This document shows positions 1 through 24,802 of a DNA stretch of 45,000 bases, in pieces. Within the stretch, counting starts at the first letter, position 1; each line of letters starts with the position of its first letter. A program made the translations under genes and the position numbers. The DNA is from an uncultured Caldilinea sp. (lineage in GTDB: Bacteria > Chloroflexota > Anaerolineae > Caldilineales > Caldilineaceae). The DNA lies in NCBI RefSeq assembly GCF_937128415.1, contig NZ_CAKZMJ010000007.1:1-45000 (forward strand). Direction: 5' to 3'. The notes under the pieces were generated by a model. It did not search any database. It was not told where the DNA came from and was given only the letters and a program-made list of their open reading frames with translations.

Positions 1-38
1 TTGTCACCCTGCCTCTACGTCATCAGGCAGGGTGACAA
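1..38. repeat. 13-bp inverted repeat at the left edge
   Basis: Positions 1-13 (TTGTCACCCTGCC) are perfectly complementary to 26-38, with a 12-base loop. The sequence then runs on as ATTTTGG. It could be the terminator of a gene lying to the left, but the T run is short and does not abut the stem, so a mobile-repeat end is equally possible. The window edge prevents a decision. Confidence 0.5.
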
Positions 39-132
39 ATTTTGGAGATACGCAGTCCGGCGACTTGGTCGGCGTCAACGCTTGCAAACTTCCAAGAAGC
101 TGGACGGAATTTCGCAAAAGATTCTGGCAACC

Positions 133-742
133 CGTAGGCGCAGCTCGTAGCTGCGCTTCCCTGAGTTTCCCAAGGTTTTGCGGGCCATTGAAAGCTTCCC
201 CCCTCTCCCAGCCTTGGGAGAGGGGGTAGGGGGTGAGGGCCTGCAATTGCGGGCCTGCCGAGGACGTGCGGCTGGGAGCCGCACCTACGAAAACCATCAT
301 TGCGCCGTAGGCGCTGCGCGTAGCGGCGCTTCCCCGATCAGCCAAATCCTCGGGGCTCCTTCTCCCCCTCTCCCAGCCTTGGGAGAGGGGGTCAGGGGGT
401 GAGGGCCTGCACTTGCGGGCCTGCCGAGGACGTGCGGCTGGGAGCCGCACCTACGAAAACCATCATCACTCCGTAGGCGCTGCTCGTAGCGGCGCATCCC
501 CGGTTAGCCCAATCCTCGGCGCTCCTTCTCCCCCTCTCCCAGCCTTGGGAGAGGGGGTCAGGGGGTGAGGGCCTGCACGGGCCTGCCGAGGACGTGCGGC
601 TGGGAGCCGCACCTACGAAAAATCATCATGATTCCGTAGGCGCCGCTCGTAGCGGCGCTTCCCCGGTTAGCCCAATTCCCGGCGCTCCCTTCTCCCCCTC
701 TCCCAGCCTTGGGAGAGGGGGTCAGGGGGTGAGGGCCTGCCA
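133..742 (+). repeat. Four-unit array of ~165-bp palindromic G4 repeat (left array)
   Basis: Units begin with CGTAGG at 133, 306, 472 and 635, a spacing of 173, 166 and 163 bases. Each unit has, in order, a hairpin GCGC(C/A/T)GCTCGTAGCGGCGC, a spacer, the hairpin CCCTCTCCCAGCCTTGGGAGAGGG, a purine stretch with four G runs (216-239, 381-405, 547-571, 711-735), and the hairpin GTGCGGCTGGGAGCCGCAC followed by CTACGAAA and a near-palindrome AATCATCATGATT. All open frames here are repeat translations (PLSQGWERG-like peptides) and not genes. The same family recurs at 6275-6880 (inverted), 19103-19221, 32531-32920 and 36474-36545. No transposase is nearby, so it resembles a REP/MITE-type intergenic element. 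Confidence 0.92.
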
Positions 743-905
<163 letters not shown>

Positions 906-934
906 TTCAACGAAGCCGCAAAGTTTGCTACACT
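906..934 (+). promoter_or_regulatory. Candidate sigma-A promoter of the acetyl-CoA synthetase operon
   Basis: TTCAAC (906-911) and TACACT (929-934) are separated by 17 bases in an AT-richer pocket just upstream of the structured leader. The -35 is a poor match, so the assignment rests mainly on the -10 and on position. It would give an untranslated leader of about 230 bases before the start at 1171. Confidence 0.4.
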
Positions 935-947
935 TAAAAACACAAAA

Positions 948-1122
948 CTCCCGCAGCGCGCGGGAGTGATTGGGCGTGCGCAGCTCCTGGTCAATCCTCC
1001 AGGAAAAGCGCCGCCGGAAGGAGGACTCGGCAACGACGCCGGTCGTACTCTGCGCATATCCCACCGATTTCGCTGTGTACACGGCGTCTGCGTTGGTTTC
1101 ATCCATCGAGGACGCCGTTTTT
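948..1122 (+). promoter_or_regulatory. Structured leader, candidate riboswitch/attenuator
   Basis: Visible pairings are: hairpin 948-954/960-966; a closing stem 977-983/1050-1056 (TGCGCAG/CTGCGCA); inside it a hairpin 985-990/999-1004; and two interleaved 4-bp pairings, 1010-1013/1028-1031 and 1014-1017/1039-1042, that would form a small pseudoknot. GACGCCG at 1035-1041 is identical to the 3' arm of the downstream terminator (1111-1117), so it can pair with the same 5' arm (1082-1088). Terminator and antiterminator are therefore mutually exclusive. I do not recognise a known riboswitch consensus (T-box, TPP, SAM, cobalamin, glycine and c-di-GMP were considered). The regulated gene is acetyl-CoA synthetase, so a ligand linked to acetate, CoA or redox state is possible, but that is a guess. 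Confidence 0.5.
1081..1122 (+). terminator. Leader terminator hairpin upstream of acetyl-CoA synthetase
   Basis: ACGGCGTC (1081-1088) pairs with GACGCCGT (1111-1118) and is followed directly by a five-T run (1118-1122). The apical part also pairs (1091-1096 with 1103-1108, one mismatch), leaving a TTTCAT loop. It lies 50 bases before the start codon, in the direction of the operon, so it must be conditional or leaky. Confidence 0.65.
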
Positions 1123-1170
1123 GTATGGGTCGGCCTGGGTTCATCTCCGCCGGGAAAGGAGGAAAGCGCC

Positions 1171-2958
<1,788 letters not shown>

Positions 2959-2989
2959 CGCACCGGCGACGAGAAAGGAGGGAAGCGCC

Positions 2990-6269
<3,280 letters not shown>

Positions 6270-6274
6270 ATTTG

Positions 6275-6880
6275 CGTAGGTGCGGCTCCCAGCCGCAGGC
6301 CCTCACCCCCTGCCCCCTCTCCCAATGATGGGAGAGGGGGAGAAGGGAGCGCCGAGGATTTGGCGAACCTGGGAAGCGCTGCTACGAGCAGCGCCTACGG
6401 AATCATGATGATTTTTCGTAGGTGCGGCTCCCAGCCGCACGTCCTCGACGGGCCCGTGCAGGCCCTCACCCCCTGGCCCTCTCTCCCAATGGTGGGAGAG
6501 GGGGAGAAGGGAGCGCCGAGGATTTGGCGAACCTGGGAAGCGCTGCTACGAGCAGCGCCTACGGAATCATGATGATTTTCGTAGGTGCGGCTCCCAGCCG
6601 CACGTCCTCGACGGGCCCGTGCAGGCCCTCACCCCCTGGTCCCCTCTCCCAGCCTTAGGAGAGGGGGAGAAGGGGGGCCGAGGATTTGGCGAACCGGGGA
6701 AGCGCAGCTACGAGCAGCGCCTACGGAATCATGATGATTTTTCGTAGGTGCGGCTCCCAGCCGCACGTCCTCGGCAGGCCCATGCGCCTTGGGAAAAAAC
6801 GAGGAAGCGCCGCTACGAGCAGCGCCTACGCAAGTGGCATCGGTTTGTGGTTAAGTGCGACTCGCAGCCGCATAGCCCCG
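6275..6880 (-). repeat. Four-unit palindromic G4 repeat array, inverted relative to the left array
   Basis: Units begin CGTAGGTGCGG at 6275, 6417, 6580 and 6743. They carry the same hairpins and spacer as the array at 133-742 but reverse-complemented, so the G-rich strand is the minus strand (for example 6300-6323 on + is CCCTCACCCCC-type). Between units 2 and 3, and 3 and 4, the period is 163 bases. The last unit is degenerate after about 6800. This array fills the 655-base gap between E2 and the acyl carrier protein. No gene is present. Confidence 0.92.
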
Positions 6881-6924
6881 ACAGATCATAAAACTGTGCA
6901 GCGCCAGGGAAACAGGAGGCGATC

Positions 6925-7185
<261 letters not shown>

Positions 7186-7275
7186 GAAGCCTGACGCAAC
7201 AACGCGTCTTTGCGTAAGGCGCATTTGCACGGGCTTGCGTCGCCGCGTCGGCAAAATGATCTCAGGAGGCCAGAT

Positions 7276-8433
<1,158 letters not shown>

Positions 8434-8447
8434 AGGAGGTGAACAGA

Positions 8448-9356
<909 letters not shown>

Positions 9357-9357
9357 G

Positions 9358-11428
<2,071 letters not shown>

Positions 11429-11481
11429 GGCAAAAGCTGGGAGTTGCGGGAAAACTGTCTTGTGGGGGGCGTCCTTTCAGA

Positions 11482-11700
11482 TTTTTGTTGCGACCGTATT
11501 TTGTCCACAAGGGCAAACGGCGGGTCAAGGCGCCGAAAATGCATTTTACAGACCCGGCGCTGCTTTGCTATCTGGCTGGGTTGTGCGCGGCGGAGCGCGC
11601 AGCGATGGAGGCCGATGGCTGCTGGCTGCACTGTGAACGTCTGGCTGCTCGCCAGCAATCCACCGGGTTCGGTCAGGCGCAACGCTCAAGGTTGTGAAGT
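11482..11700 (+). pseudogene. DUF4143-type ATPase C-terminal remnant
   Basis: One + frame encodes RPYFVHKGKRRVKAPKMHF followed by TDPALLCYLAGL. This matches the DUF4143 domain at the C terminus of AAA-type ATPases of toxin/antitoxin-like or defence-associated families (typically a GKRLVKSPKLYF-like segment, then DTGLLCYLLGL). The rest of the gene is missing and no start or ribosome site fits. It is a scar between the hydrogenase large subunit and its protease, suggesting that something was inserted and decayed here. The remainder of the 273-base gap shows no other feature. Confidence 0.6.
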
Positions 11701-11701
11701 T

Positions 11702-12193
11702 GTGAAAAACGAGGCTTCTATCCCAAAGACGCTTGTGCTCGGCATTGGCAACGCTTGGCGGGGGGATGACGCCGTGGGGTTGCTGGTCGCCCAGGCACTG
11801 CGAGCATATGACCTGCCGGACGTCACGGTGATGGAAGCCTCAACCGTCGATCCCGCTCTCATCCCTCTCTGGCAAGACTTCGACCGACTCATCCTGATCG
11901 ACGCAGTGATCAGCGACGCTGCGCCGGGAGCCGTTCATTGGTTTGATCTCAGCCAAACGCCGTTGCCGACCCTGGTTTCGAGCTGCTCGACGCATTCGTT
12001 GGACCTGGCGACGCTCATTGAGCTGGCGCGCACGCTGCATCAGCTGCCGCCGGAAGTCTGGCTCTTCGGGATCGAAGGCCGCAATCTGACCTCTGGCCGG
12101 CCGGTGAGCGCAGCGGTGATGATGGGCCTTGAGCGTTGCATCGAGATGATCGTGGAACGCCTCCGCCTGGCGCCACAACGTCAGGCTCATTGA
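11702..12193 (+). CDS. Hydrogenase maturation protease
   Basis: A 163-residue peptidase M52 family protein. It clips the C-terminal tail from the [NiFe]-hydrogenase large subunit after nickel insertion. Visible motifs are the N-terminal GIGNAWRGDDAVG, LIDAV near residue 65 and the SSCSTHSLDL stretch, which correspond to the nickel-sensing acidic and histidine positions of the family. The metal-binding Glu of HybD-like enzymes appears here as part of GDD, a known variant of the branch serving cytosolic hydrogenases. I start at GTG 11702; no ATG fits, and the frame further upstream belongs to a decayed sequence. It follows hyhL and its substrate is probably that subunit. Confidence 0.85.
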   Translation: MKNEASIPKTLVLGIGNAWRGDDAVGLLVAQALRAYDLPDVTVMEASTVDPALIPLWQDFDRLILIDAVISDAAPGAVHWFDLSQTPLPTLVSSCSTHSLDLATLIELARTLHQLPPEVWLFGIEGRNLTSGRPVSAAVMMGLERCIEMIVERLRLAPQRQAH

Positions 12194-12196
12194 AGG

Positions 12197-12415
12197 TCAT
12201 GCAGCAAAGCCTACACCGCACCTTATCTTTCGCTTGAGAAGCACATCGCGTCCAAGGAAATAGCCTTTGTCCAGGCGCACAGTGCGTTCCAGGCCCACTT
12301 CGTATGGCTTGTATTCGCTGTGCACATCCCATCCCCGGAGCCTGCGACCCTTTTCCAGGTGCAGTGAGTCGAATACACCGGCGCCGCAGGCATGGGTGAG
12401 CCAGACGCCAGGCAT
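12197..12415 (-). pseudogene. GcvT-like aminomethyltransferase fragment
   Basis: The minus strand encodes FDSLHLEKGRRLRGWDVHS, YKPYEVGL and LDKGYFLGRDVLLKRK. These match the middle-to-C-terminal part of the GcvT/dimethylglycine dehydrogenase folate domain (family pattern LDSLRLEKGYR, then TPLEAGL and LDKxDFIGREALL). A stop follows after CGVGFAA, and upstream the similarity leaves the frame. The gene is therefore a decayed piece, facing the opposite way from its neighbours. Confidence 0.7.
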
Positions 12416-12601
12416 AGTCCCCAGCTCTCACACTTCGCTCTGGCCGCTACTCCGAAAAAGGTCACTGCAATAACAATAAAGCCGCGGAAGCGATGCGCAT
12501 ACGGATTGATCGCGGCAGAGAAAGGGGTGAAGGGGAAGCAGGCGCAAAGGGTGCGCCTCCATTAGCAATGCGCGGCGGTTGATTTAGAAAGCAGCGCATT
12601 G
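12416..12601. other. Intergenic stretch, no gene seen
   Basis: This is the rest of the 498-base gap between the hydrogenase protease and the M20 hydrolase. It contains a short hairpin GGCGCA/TGCGCC (12541-12557) without a T run. Frames here look like further decay of the GcvT relic and I see no other gene. Confidence 0.4.
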
Positions 12602-12610
12602 TGGTATACT
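12602..12610 (+). promoter_or_regulatory. Extended -10 promoter of the M20 hydrolase gene
   Basis: TGG-TATACT (12602-12610) is a TGn extended -10 element, with TTTAGA (12583-12588) at 16 bases as a weak -35. The start codon is at 12692, so the leader would be about 75 bases. The same TGGTATACTT string stands before the pentulose kinase gene at 33065. Confidence 0.5.
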
Positions 12611-12691
12611 TGGTTTCATTCACAAGACATTCTTCCCATCATCTGTGCGAGAGGCTTCCGCCTCATCGTAAAGCAGCAAAGGATTTTGTCT

Positions 12692-13897
<1,206 letters not shown>

Positions 13898-13934
13898 CGA
13901 GAGCATTTCCTTCACAAGCAACGGAGCTTTACTC

Positions 13935-14897
13935 ATGTCCTCGGACAATCGCGGGCCCCTCGCTGTGGTCGCCATCGGCGGCAACTCGTTGATCACCGAC
14001 AACAGACACGCCGACGTTCCGCATCAATGGGACGCCGTGCGCCAGACCTCCCACTACATCGCCGACATGGTGGAAGCGGGCTGGTCCATCGCCATCACCC
14101 ATGGCAATGGGCCACAGGTGGGATTTATCTTGCGGCGCAACGAGCTGGCGGCGCATGAAGTTCACCCCACGCCCCTCGACCTGATTGTGGCGGACACCCA
14201 GGGCAGCATCGGCTTCATGTTGCAGCAGACGCTCAACAACGAGTTCTTTCAGCGCAACATCGATCGCCAGTGCATCACCCTGGTCACCCAAGTGGAAGTG
14301 GATCCCAACGATCCGGCTTTCGCCAATCCCTCCAAGCCGATCGGCGGCTTCATGGACGAGGCGCAGGCGCGCAACTTTGAACGTCAGGGCTGGCGGGTGA
14401 TCGAAGACGCGGGCCGCGGATGGCGTCGCGTGGTCGCCTCGCCGGAGCCGCTCGCCATCGTCGAAGAAAAAGCGATCGCGCAGGCGGTGCGCATGGGTTG
14501 GATCGTCGTGGCGGTGGGCGGGGGCGGCATCCCGGTCGTGCGCAACGCCAAAGGCGAGCTGCGCTCCGTCTACGCCGTGATCGACAAAGACCGCGCCAGC
14601 AGCCTGCTCGCCTCGCAGATCGACGCCGATCTGCTCTTGATCAGCACGGCCGTCGAAAAGGTGGCGCTGAACTATGGCAAACCCAACCAGGTCTTCCTGG
14701 ATGAAATGACCATCGCCGAGGCGGAGCAATATATCGCCGAAGGCCATTTCGCCCCCGGCAGCATGTTGCCGAAGATCGAGGCGTGCATCCGCTTTTTGCA
14801 GAACAGCCGCAAGCCGAACGCTTACACCCTCATCACCAATCCAGAAAATCTGGCGCGCGCGCTGCGCGGCGAGACGGGCACGCGTATCGTGCGCTAG
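13935..14897 (+). CDS. arcC: Carbamate kinase
   Basis: The 320-residue amino-acid-kinase-fold enzyme makes ATP from ADP and carbamoyl phosphate, giving carbamate that falls apart to ammonia and CO2. Motifs include AVVAIGGNSLI at the N terminus, ITHGNGPQVG, the conserved VAVGGGGIPV and YAVIDKDRASSLLA. Length and motifs are full. It sits behind the YgeY-like hydrolase, as YqeA does in E. coli, so the pair points to fermentation of a carbamoyl compound. No carbamoyltransferase gene is beside it, so the source of carbamoyl phosphate is elsewhere. Confidence 0.93.
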   Translation: MSSDNRGPLAVVAIGGNSLITDNRHADVPHQWDAVRQTSHYIADMVEAGWSIAITHGNGPQVGFILRRNELAAHEVHPTPLDLIVADTQGSIGFMLQQTLNNEFFQRNIDRQCITLVTQVEVDPNDPAFANPSKPIGGFMDEAQARNFERQGWRVIEDAGRGWRRVVASPEPLAIVEEKAIAQAVRMGWIVVAVGGGGIPVVRNAKGELRSVYAVIDKDRASSLLASQIDADLLLISTAVEKVALNYGKPNQVFLDEMTIAEAEQYIAEGHFAPGSMLPKIEACIRFLQNSRKPNAYTLITNPENLARALRGETGTRIVR

Positions 14898-15039
14898 GAG
14901 AATAAACGTCTGTAGGGGCGCCGCTTTGCACCAGCCCGTCGAGCTTTTCATCGGCGGCGTCGCCGAATTTCCTCCTTTTGCACCATTCCCCCGAGGGACG
15001 CCCCTGCCAACGGATGCAGACGCATCCCTCAAAAGCGAA
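14898..15039. other. Intergenic stretch with a small inverted repeat
   Basis: This follows the carbamate kinase gene. AGGGGCG (14914-14920) is complementary to CGCCCCT (14999-15005), giving a ~92-base element bounded by 7-bp inverted ends. CGGCGGCGTCGCCG is an internal palindrome. No gene is seen. It may be a minor relative of the intergenic repeat families or a weak 3' structure. Confidence 0.35.
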
Positions 15040-15069
15040 TTGACAAACTGCAAAATGCCTCGTTACAAT
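15040..15069 (+). promoter_or_regulatory. Sigma-A promoter of clpC
   Basis: TTGACA (15040-15045), an 18-base spacer and TACAAT (15064-15069) form the best vegetative promoter match in the window. The leader to the clpC ATG (15231) is about 155 bases and holds a hairpin GTCGG/CCGAC (15190-15204). I see no CIRCE element or CtsR-type direct repeats, so heat control is not visible in the sequence. Confidence 0.8.
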
Positions 15070-15216
15070 GGAAGTATGACCCGCTCATGTAAACATTCAC
15101 TTTGGTTCGGCAGGTTGCGTTTTCTGGAGGCGAAAAAGAGGAACGGCACTTACTGCCAGGTATCTTCGCTTTCTGCTACAGTGGAAGGTGTCGGGGAAAC
15201 CGACGGTGATAGTTGT

Positions 15217-17753
<2,537 letters not shown>

Positions 17754-17780
17754 GGTTGATGCTCCCATCCCCGAGGCGAC

Positions 17781-17820
17781 AACCCCCGACGTCATCTGAG
17801 AGGTGACGTCGGGGGTTTTT
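17781..17820 (+). terminator. Rho-independent terminator of clpC
   Basis: A perfect 14-bp stem, AACCCCCGACGTCA (17781-17794) with TGACGTCGGGGGTT (17804-17817), has a 9-base loop and ends in a T tract to 17820. It starts 27 bases after the clpC stop. Confidence 0.92.
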
Positions 17821-17927
17821 CATTGCAGCCGATATTGTTCGCTATAATGAAGAAACGACGGCCTGAAGAAAAAGGAGGTGAGCGCACACATGGCTTCTCA
17901 ACAGGGAGCGCAACCGGTCGAACAACT

Positions 17928-18032
17928 GCTGAAATCTTCATCGAAGCGATCGATTGCGGCGTGAAATTTGAGGATTATGCAACCCATGGCGTGCGCGAAG
18001 ACTGGATCATCGACCCAGATGCAGAAAGATTA
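17928..18032 (+). pseudogene. Uma2-family endonuclease remnant
   Basis: One + frame encodes EIFIEAID, then GVKFEDYATHGVREDWIIDP. This matches the C-terminal half of Uma2 (DUF820) PD-(D/E)XK-like proteins, which show K..DYA..GV.EYWIVDP. The region between the catalytic strand and the K..DYA segment is shortened and the N-terminal half is missing, so it is a deletion relic. A good ribosome site, AAAGGAGGTGA near 17871, with ATG at 17890 opens only a 24-codon frame that stops in this region. A TATAAT at 17843-17848 may be the leftover promoter. The rest of the 367-base gap before 18121 shows nothing else. Confidence 0.65.
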
Positions 18033-18120
18033 ATGCAGCCACGCTGCGCCGGTTGCTGCAAACGCCCAACCCAACGACCCTATCATCAAGCCAACCCTAA
18101 AAGCGCAAAGGATTGATCTT

Positions 18121-19017
<897 letters not shown>

Positions 19018-19102
19018 CAGGCCGCAGGGGATGCGATCCTCCCCCTTTCCGGGGAGCTTCACAAGCTGCGCTTGCTCGAATTCCCCAAGACCTTGCGTTC
19101 AT

Positions 19103-19221
19103 CGAGAACGTGCGGCTTGCAGCCGCAGCGACGGTGAATCCAGAGAATCTCCGGCCCCCTCTCCCGATGCTGGGAGAGGGGGCCAGGGGGTGAGGGCCCG
19201 CGGCTGCGAGCCGCAGGCACA
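19103..19221. repeat. Single degenerate copy of the palindromic G4 repeat
   Basis: AACGTGCGGCTTGCAGCCGCA, a hairpin CCCTCTCCCGATGCTGGGAGAGGG with the following run of G tracts, and a second GCGGCTGCGAGCCGC hairpin make one shortened unit in the gap after the dehydrogenase. G-rich strand is +. Confidence 0.8.
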
Positions 19222-19484
19222 ATCCACTCTATCAATTCCCGGGTTCAACTGTGCAACTTCTATCGGTAAATTGCATGGGCTTCCTGGCCCCCTGCTATAA
19301 GAACACACCGCACTGCGCAACCTCTATCTAAAGTGAAAATCCACGGTCCTGTATTCCATACAAACTTACTGTTTGGTCTGACGAAAACCGGGTACAATAA
19401 AACTTGTGTACAGAAATTATCGTATTAAAAAAGAAAAAATGAAGCGTTGTTCGAGCCTTTCTTACCAGGAAGCTAGATGACACT
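19222..19484 (+). other. Intergenic stretch upstream of the exporter operon
   Basis: This AT-richer sequence leads into the adaptor gene. TACAAT (19393-19398) is a plausible -10, with only TGTTTG (19370-19375) as a -35 at 17 bases, so the promoter is weakly supported. No other feature is seen. Confidence 0.35.
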
Positions 19485-20957
19485 ATGAAGCGATTTTTTG
19501 TGGTCTTGATGGTTGTTGCGGTGATCGGCGCAGGCGGATGGTATGTCTACGATCGTTATGTAGCGCCGGTTCAGGCGCAAAGCAACGCGCCGACCTACGA
19601 AACCATCGTCGTGCAGCGCGGCTCCATCGCCAGCACGGTGAGCGCCACCGGCAGCATCGAGCCAAACGATCAAGTCTCCCTCGTCTTTCGCAACATCGGC
19701 ACGGTCAGCGAAGTGCTGGTCGAGGTCGGCCAGAGCGTGCAGCGCGGCCAGCTTCTGGCGCAACTAGACGTCACCGAGCTGACGCTTGCGCTTGCCAATG
19801 CGAAGGTCGCCCAGGAGATCGCAGCGGCGCAGTTGGCCAAACTGGAGGCGCCTCCCGATCCGATGGATGTGGCGGCGGCGCAGGCGGCGGTCGAAGTGGC
19901 GCAGGCGGGCGTCGCCAGCGCCGAAGCTGCGCTGGCCAGCGCCCAGGCCAACTACCGCAACCTTTTTGCAGGGCCGAGCGAGGCGCAGCAGGTGATCAAC
20001 GAGGCGCAGCTGCGCCAGGCCGAGATTGCGCTCAAGCAGGCGCAACAGGCGTACAACAAGATCAAGGACCAACCGGACGCCGGCATGTACCCGCAGGCGC
20101 AGCAGCTAGAGCAGGCGACGGCCAACTATGAGCTGGCCAAAGCCCAGGTCGCCAAGACCAACGAGCCGGTGAGCGAGGCGCAGCGCGCCCAGGCGCTGAA
20201 TCAGATCGCGCAGGCGCAGTCCGCGCTGCGACAGGCGCAGGCGCAGGTGGTCAACGCCCGCAACAACCTCAACAAGCTGCTCGAAGGCCCCAAGGAAGAA
20301 GACCTGACAATTGCGCGCGCCCAGCTCAAGCAGGCGCAGCTCAACGTGCTGCAGGCGGAGAACGCCCTCGCCAATGCCCGCCTGGTCGCGCCTATTGACG
20401 GCGTCGTCAGCCAGGTGAACATCAAGGCAGGCGAGATCGCCAACAACGCCAGGCCGGCGGTCGTGTTGACCGATCTGAGCCAATTCAAGATGAAGGTGCT
20501 GGTCGATGAAATCGACGTGCGTCAGGTCGCCGTTGGTCAACCGGTGCGCCTGAGCGTTGACGCCTTGCCCGGCGCCGAAATCACCGGCAAAGTCACCGAA
20601 ATTTCGCCGACGGCCTCGAACGTCGGCGGCGTTGTCGCCTACGAGGTGACCGTCGTGCCCGACCCGACGGACGAGCCGCTGCGCGTGGGCATGAGCGCCA
20701 CCGCCATCATCACCACGGCGAACGTGGACAACGTCGTGTTGGCGCCCAACCGTTTCATCACCATCGATCGCAACACCGGCGTCGCCTATGTGTTCAAGAT
20801 GGTGAACGGCGAACCGGTGCGACAGCAGGTGGAGCTGGGCCTGCGCAACGAGCGCGAAAGCCAGATTCTGGCCGGTCTGCAGGAGGGCGATCAGATCGCT
20901 CTCGTGACGCAGACCAGCGAAGAACGGCTGCGCGGCGCACTCTTCGGCGGCAACTAG
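19485..20957 (+). CDS. HlyD/MacA-type adaptor of an ABC exporter
   Basis: The 490-residue membrane-fusion protein has an N-terminal signal anchor (about 5-20), the first half of a lipoyl-like hybrid barrel (VGQSVQRGQLLAQLD, 81-95), a long alanine/glutamine-rich helical hairpin (about 97-300) and the returning half APIDGVVSQVNIKAGE (302-316), then beta-barrel domains to the C terminus. It would bridge a MacB-like transporter to whatever lies outside the membrane. The hairpin is longer than in typical MacA (~370-residue proteins), and the whole protein is ~120 residues longer. It is followed by the ABC ATPase after 38 bases and then the permease, so the three form one machine, like Bacillus YknXYZ. 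Confidence 0.87.
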   Translation: MKRFFVVLMVVAVIGAGGWYVYDRYVAPVQAQSNAPTYETIVVQRGSIASTVSATGSIEPNDQVSLVFRNIGTVSEVLVEVGQSVQRGQLLAQLDVTELTLALANAKVAQEIAAAQLAKLEAPPDPMDVAAAQAAVEVAQAGVASAEAALASAQANYRNLFAGPSEAQQVINEAQLRQAEIALKQAQQAYNKIKDQPDAGMYPQAQQLEQATANYELAKAQVAKTNEPVSEAQRAQALNQIAQAQSALRQAQAQVVNARNNLNKLLEGPKEEDLTIARAQLKQAQLNVLQAENALANARLVAPIDGVVSQVNIKAGEIANNARPAVVLTDLSQFKMKVLVDEIDVRQVAVGQPVRLSVDALPGAEITGKVTEISPTASNVGGVVAYEVTVVPDPTDEPLRVGMSATAIITTANVDNVVLAPNRFITIDRNTGVAYVFKMVNGEPVRQQVELGLRNERESQILAGLQEGDQIALVTQTSEERLRGALFGGN

Positions 20958-20995
20958 CGGCAGACCCTGAAGGAAAGAGAGGCGAAACGAACGCC

Positions 20996-23032
<2,037 letters not shown>

Positions 23033-23040
<8 letters not shown>

Positions 23041-23677
23041 ACAGAGATCGCCTCTCTTCACGCGTTCATCCGTTCGGCAATATGGCCTGTGGATTGTGCT
23101 GCTGGGCACCTTTCTGATCCTCGCAGCTTGTAGCAGCCCAACGCTGGCAACACCGACGCCCATTCCCGCCGATGTCGTGCGCCCGGTTCAACCTACGCCG
23201 GTCTATACGGCGCGCGCCGACATTTTCACCCTGAACACACCGCAAGGGACGCCTATTTTCATCACGCCGACGCCGACGCCCGCGCTGGAGGCGCTGAGCG
23301 CCGTTCGTCGGGGGCCGGCGGGCTGGACGGCTCTCCTGGCCATCGAGCAGCCGCCTTCGGCCATCGGAATTGCGACGGGCGGCGCCGCCATCTATGACCG
23401 GCCCGGCGGCCGCATTCTGAAGCAAGCTCCTCCCACCGGCGTCTTGAATGTGACCGGAATTTCGGCGGATGGTCGCTGGCTTTCTGTGTACGATGAGAAT
23501 GCAGTCTTCGGGTGGACGCCCGCCGGTCAGCTGTCGCTCTTCGGCGCCGATGATTTAACCGTCGTCGACCAAGCGGTGGACCCCGGCGTCGTCGCCACTC
23601 TGATCGCCGATGTAATGGAGCCTGTCAACGTCCTGGATGAGCTGATGGCGACGCTCAACGCCACGCCGCAGCCGTAA
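23033..23677 (+). CDS. Putative lipoprotein with SH3-like domain
   Basis: The 214-residue protein begins with a signal peptide and the lipobox LAAC, cysteine at residue 33, and a threonine/proline-rich stretch (TPTP repeats) up to about 85. The rest has the spacing of a bacterial SH3-like module (DRPGGRILKQAPPTGVLNV, then WLSVYDE and GWTPAGQL). It probably sits on the outside of the membrane and binds cell-wall or a partner of the exporter. The ATG at 23033 overlaps the permease stop, so it belongs to the exporter operon. The function is not recognised. Confidence 0.75.
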
Positions 23678-23723
23678 GACCGGCCCAACGACGCGTCGAA
23701 ACGGCAGACGCGCTTCCCGTCGG

Positions 23724-24696
<973 letters not shown>

Positions 24697-24698
<2 letters not shown>

Positions 24699-24723
24699 AA
24701 GTTTTAACTTATATCAATGATAA
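24697..24723. promoter_or_regulatory. Candidate LysR operator
   Basis: ATAAGTT-TT-AACTTAT (24697-24712) is a perfect palindrome with 7-bp arms, and overlaps the second motif TTAT...ATAA (24709-24723), which has LysR-like T-N11-A spacing. The palindrome runs over the LysR start codon (24696-24698 on the minus strand). TACAGT (24758-24763) is a possible -10 for the rhodanese gene. Confidence 0.55.
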
Positions 24724-24802
24724 GCAAATCGCCAGCGTTGCGCAAATAGAAACGGGGTACAGTAGGAGAAACAAAATCAATTATGGCAATGAGGAGAACA
24801 GG

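Noticed and set aside
133..742. CRISPR array
   Set aside because: The period is ~165 bases with palindromic internal parts, the spacers are repeats themselves, and no cas genes occur.
948..1122. T-box or SAH/SAM riboswitch in the acsA leader
   Set aside because: No TGGNACCGCG T-box sequence is present. The ACTCGGCAACGACGCC stretch faintly recalls the SAH class, but the matching CCGAG arm is absent.
970..1170. N-terminal extension of acetyl-CoA synthetase to a GTG near 970
   Set aside because: The frame is open, but it passes through the hairpins and terminator, lacks family similarity, and a strong AAAGGAGG site sits before ATG 1171.
17890..17964. 24-codon ORF behind a strong AAAGGAGGTGA site
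   Set aside because: It has no similarity to a known small protein and ends inside the Uma2 relic, so it looks like the scrambled start of that dead gene.
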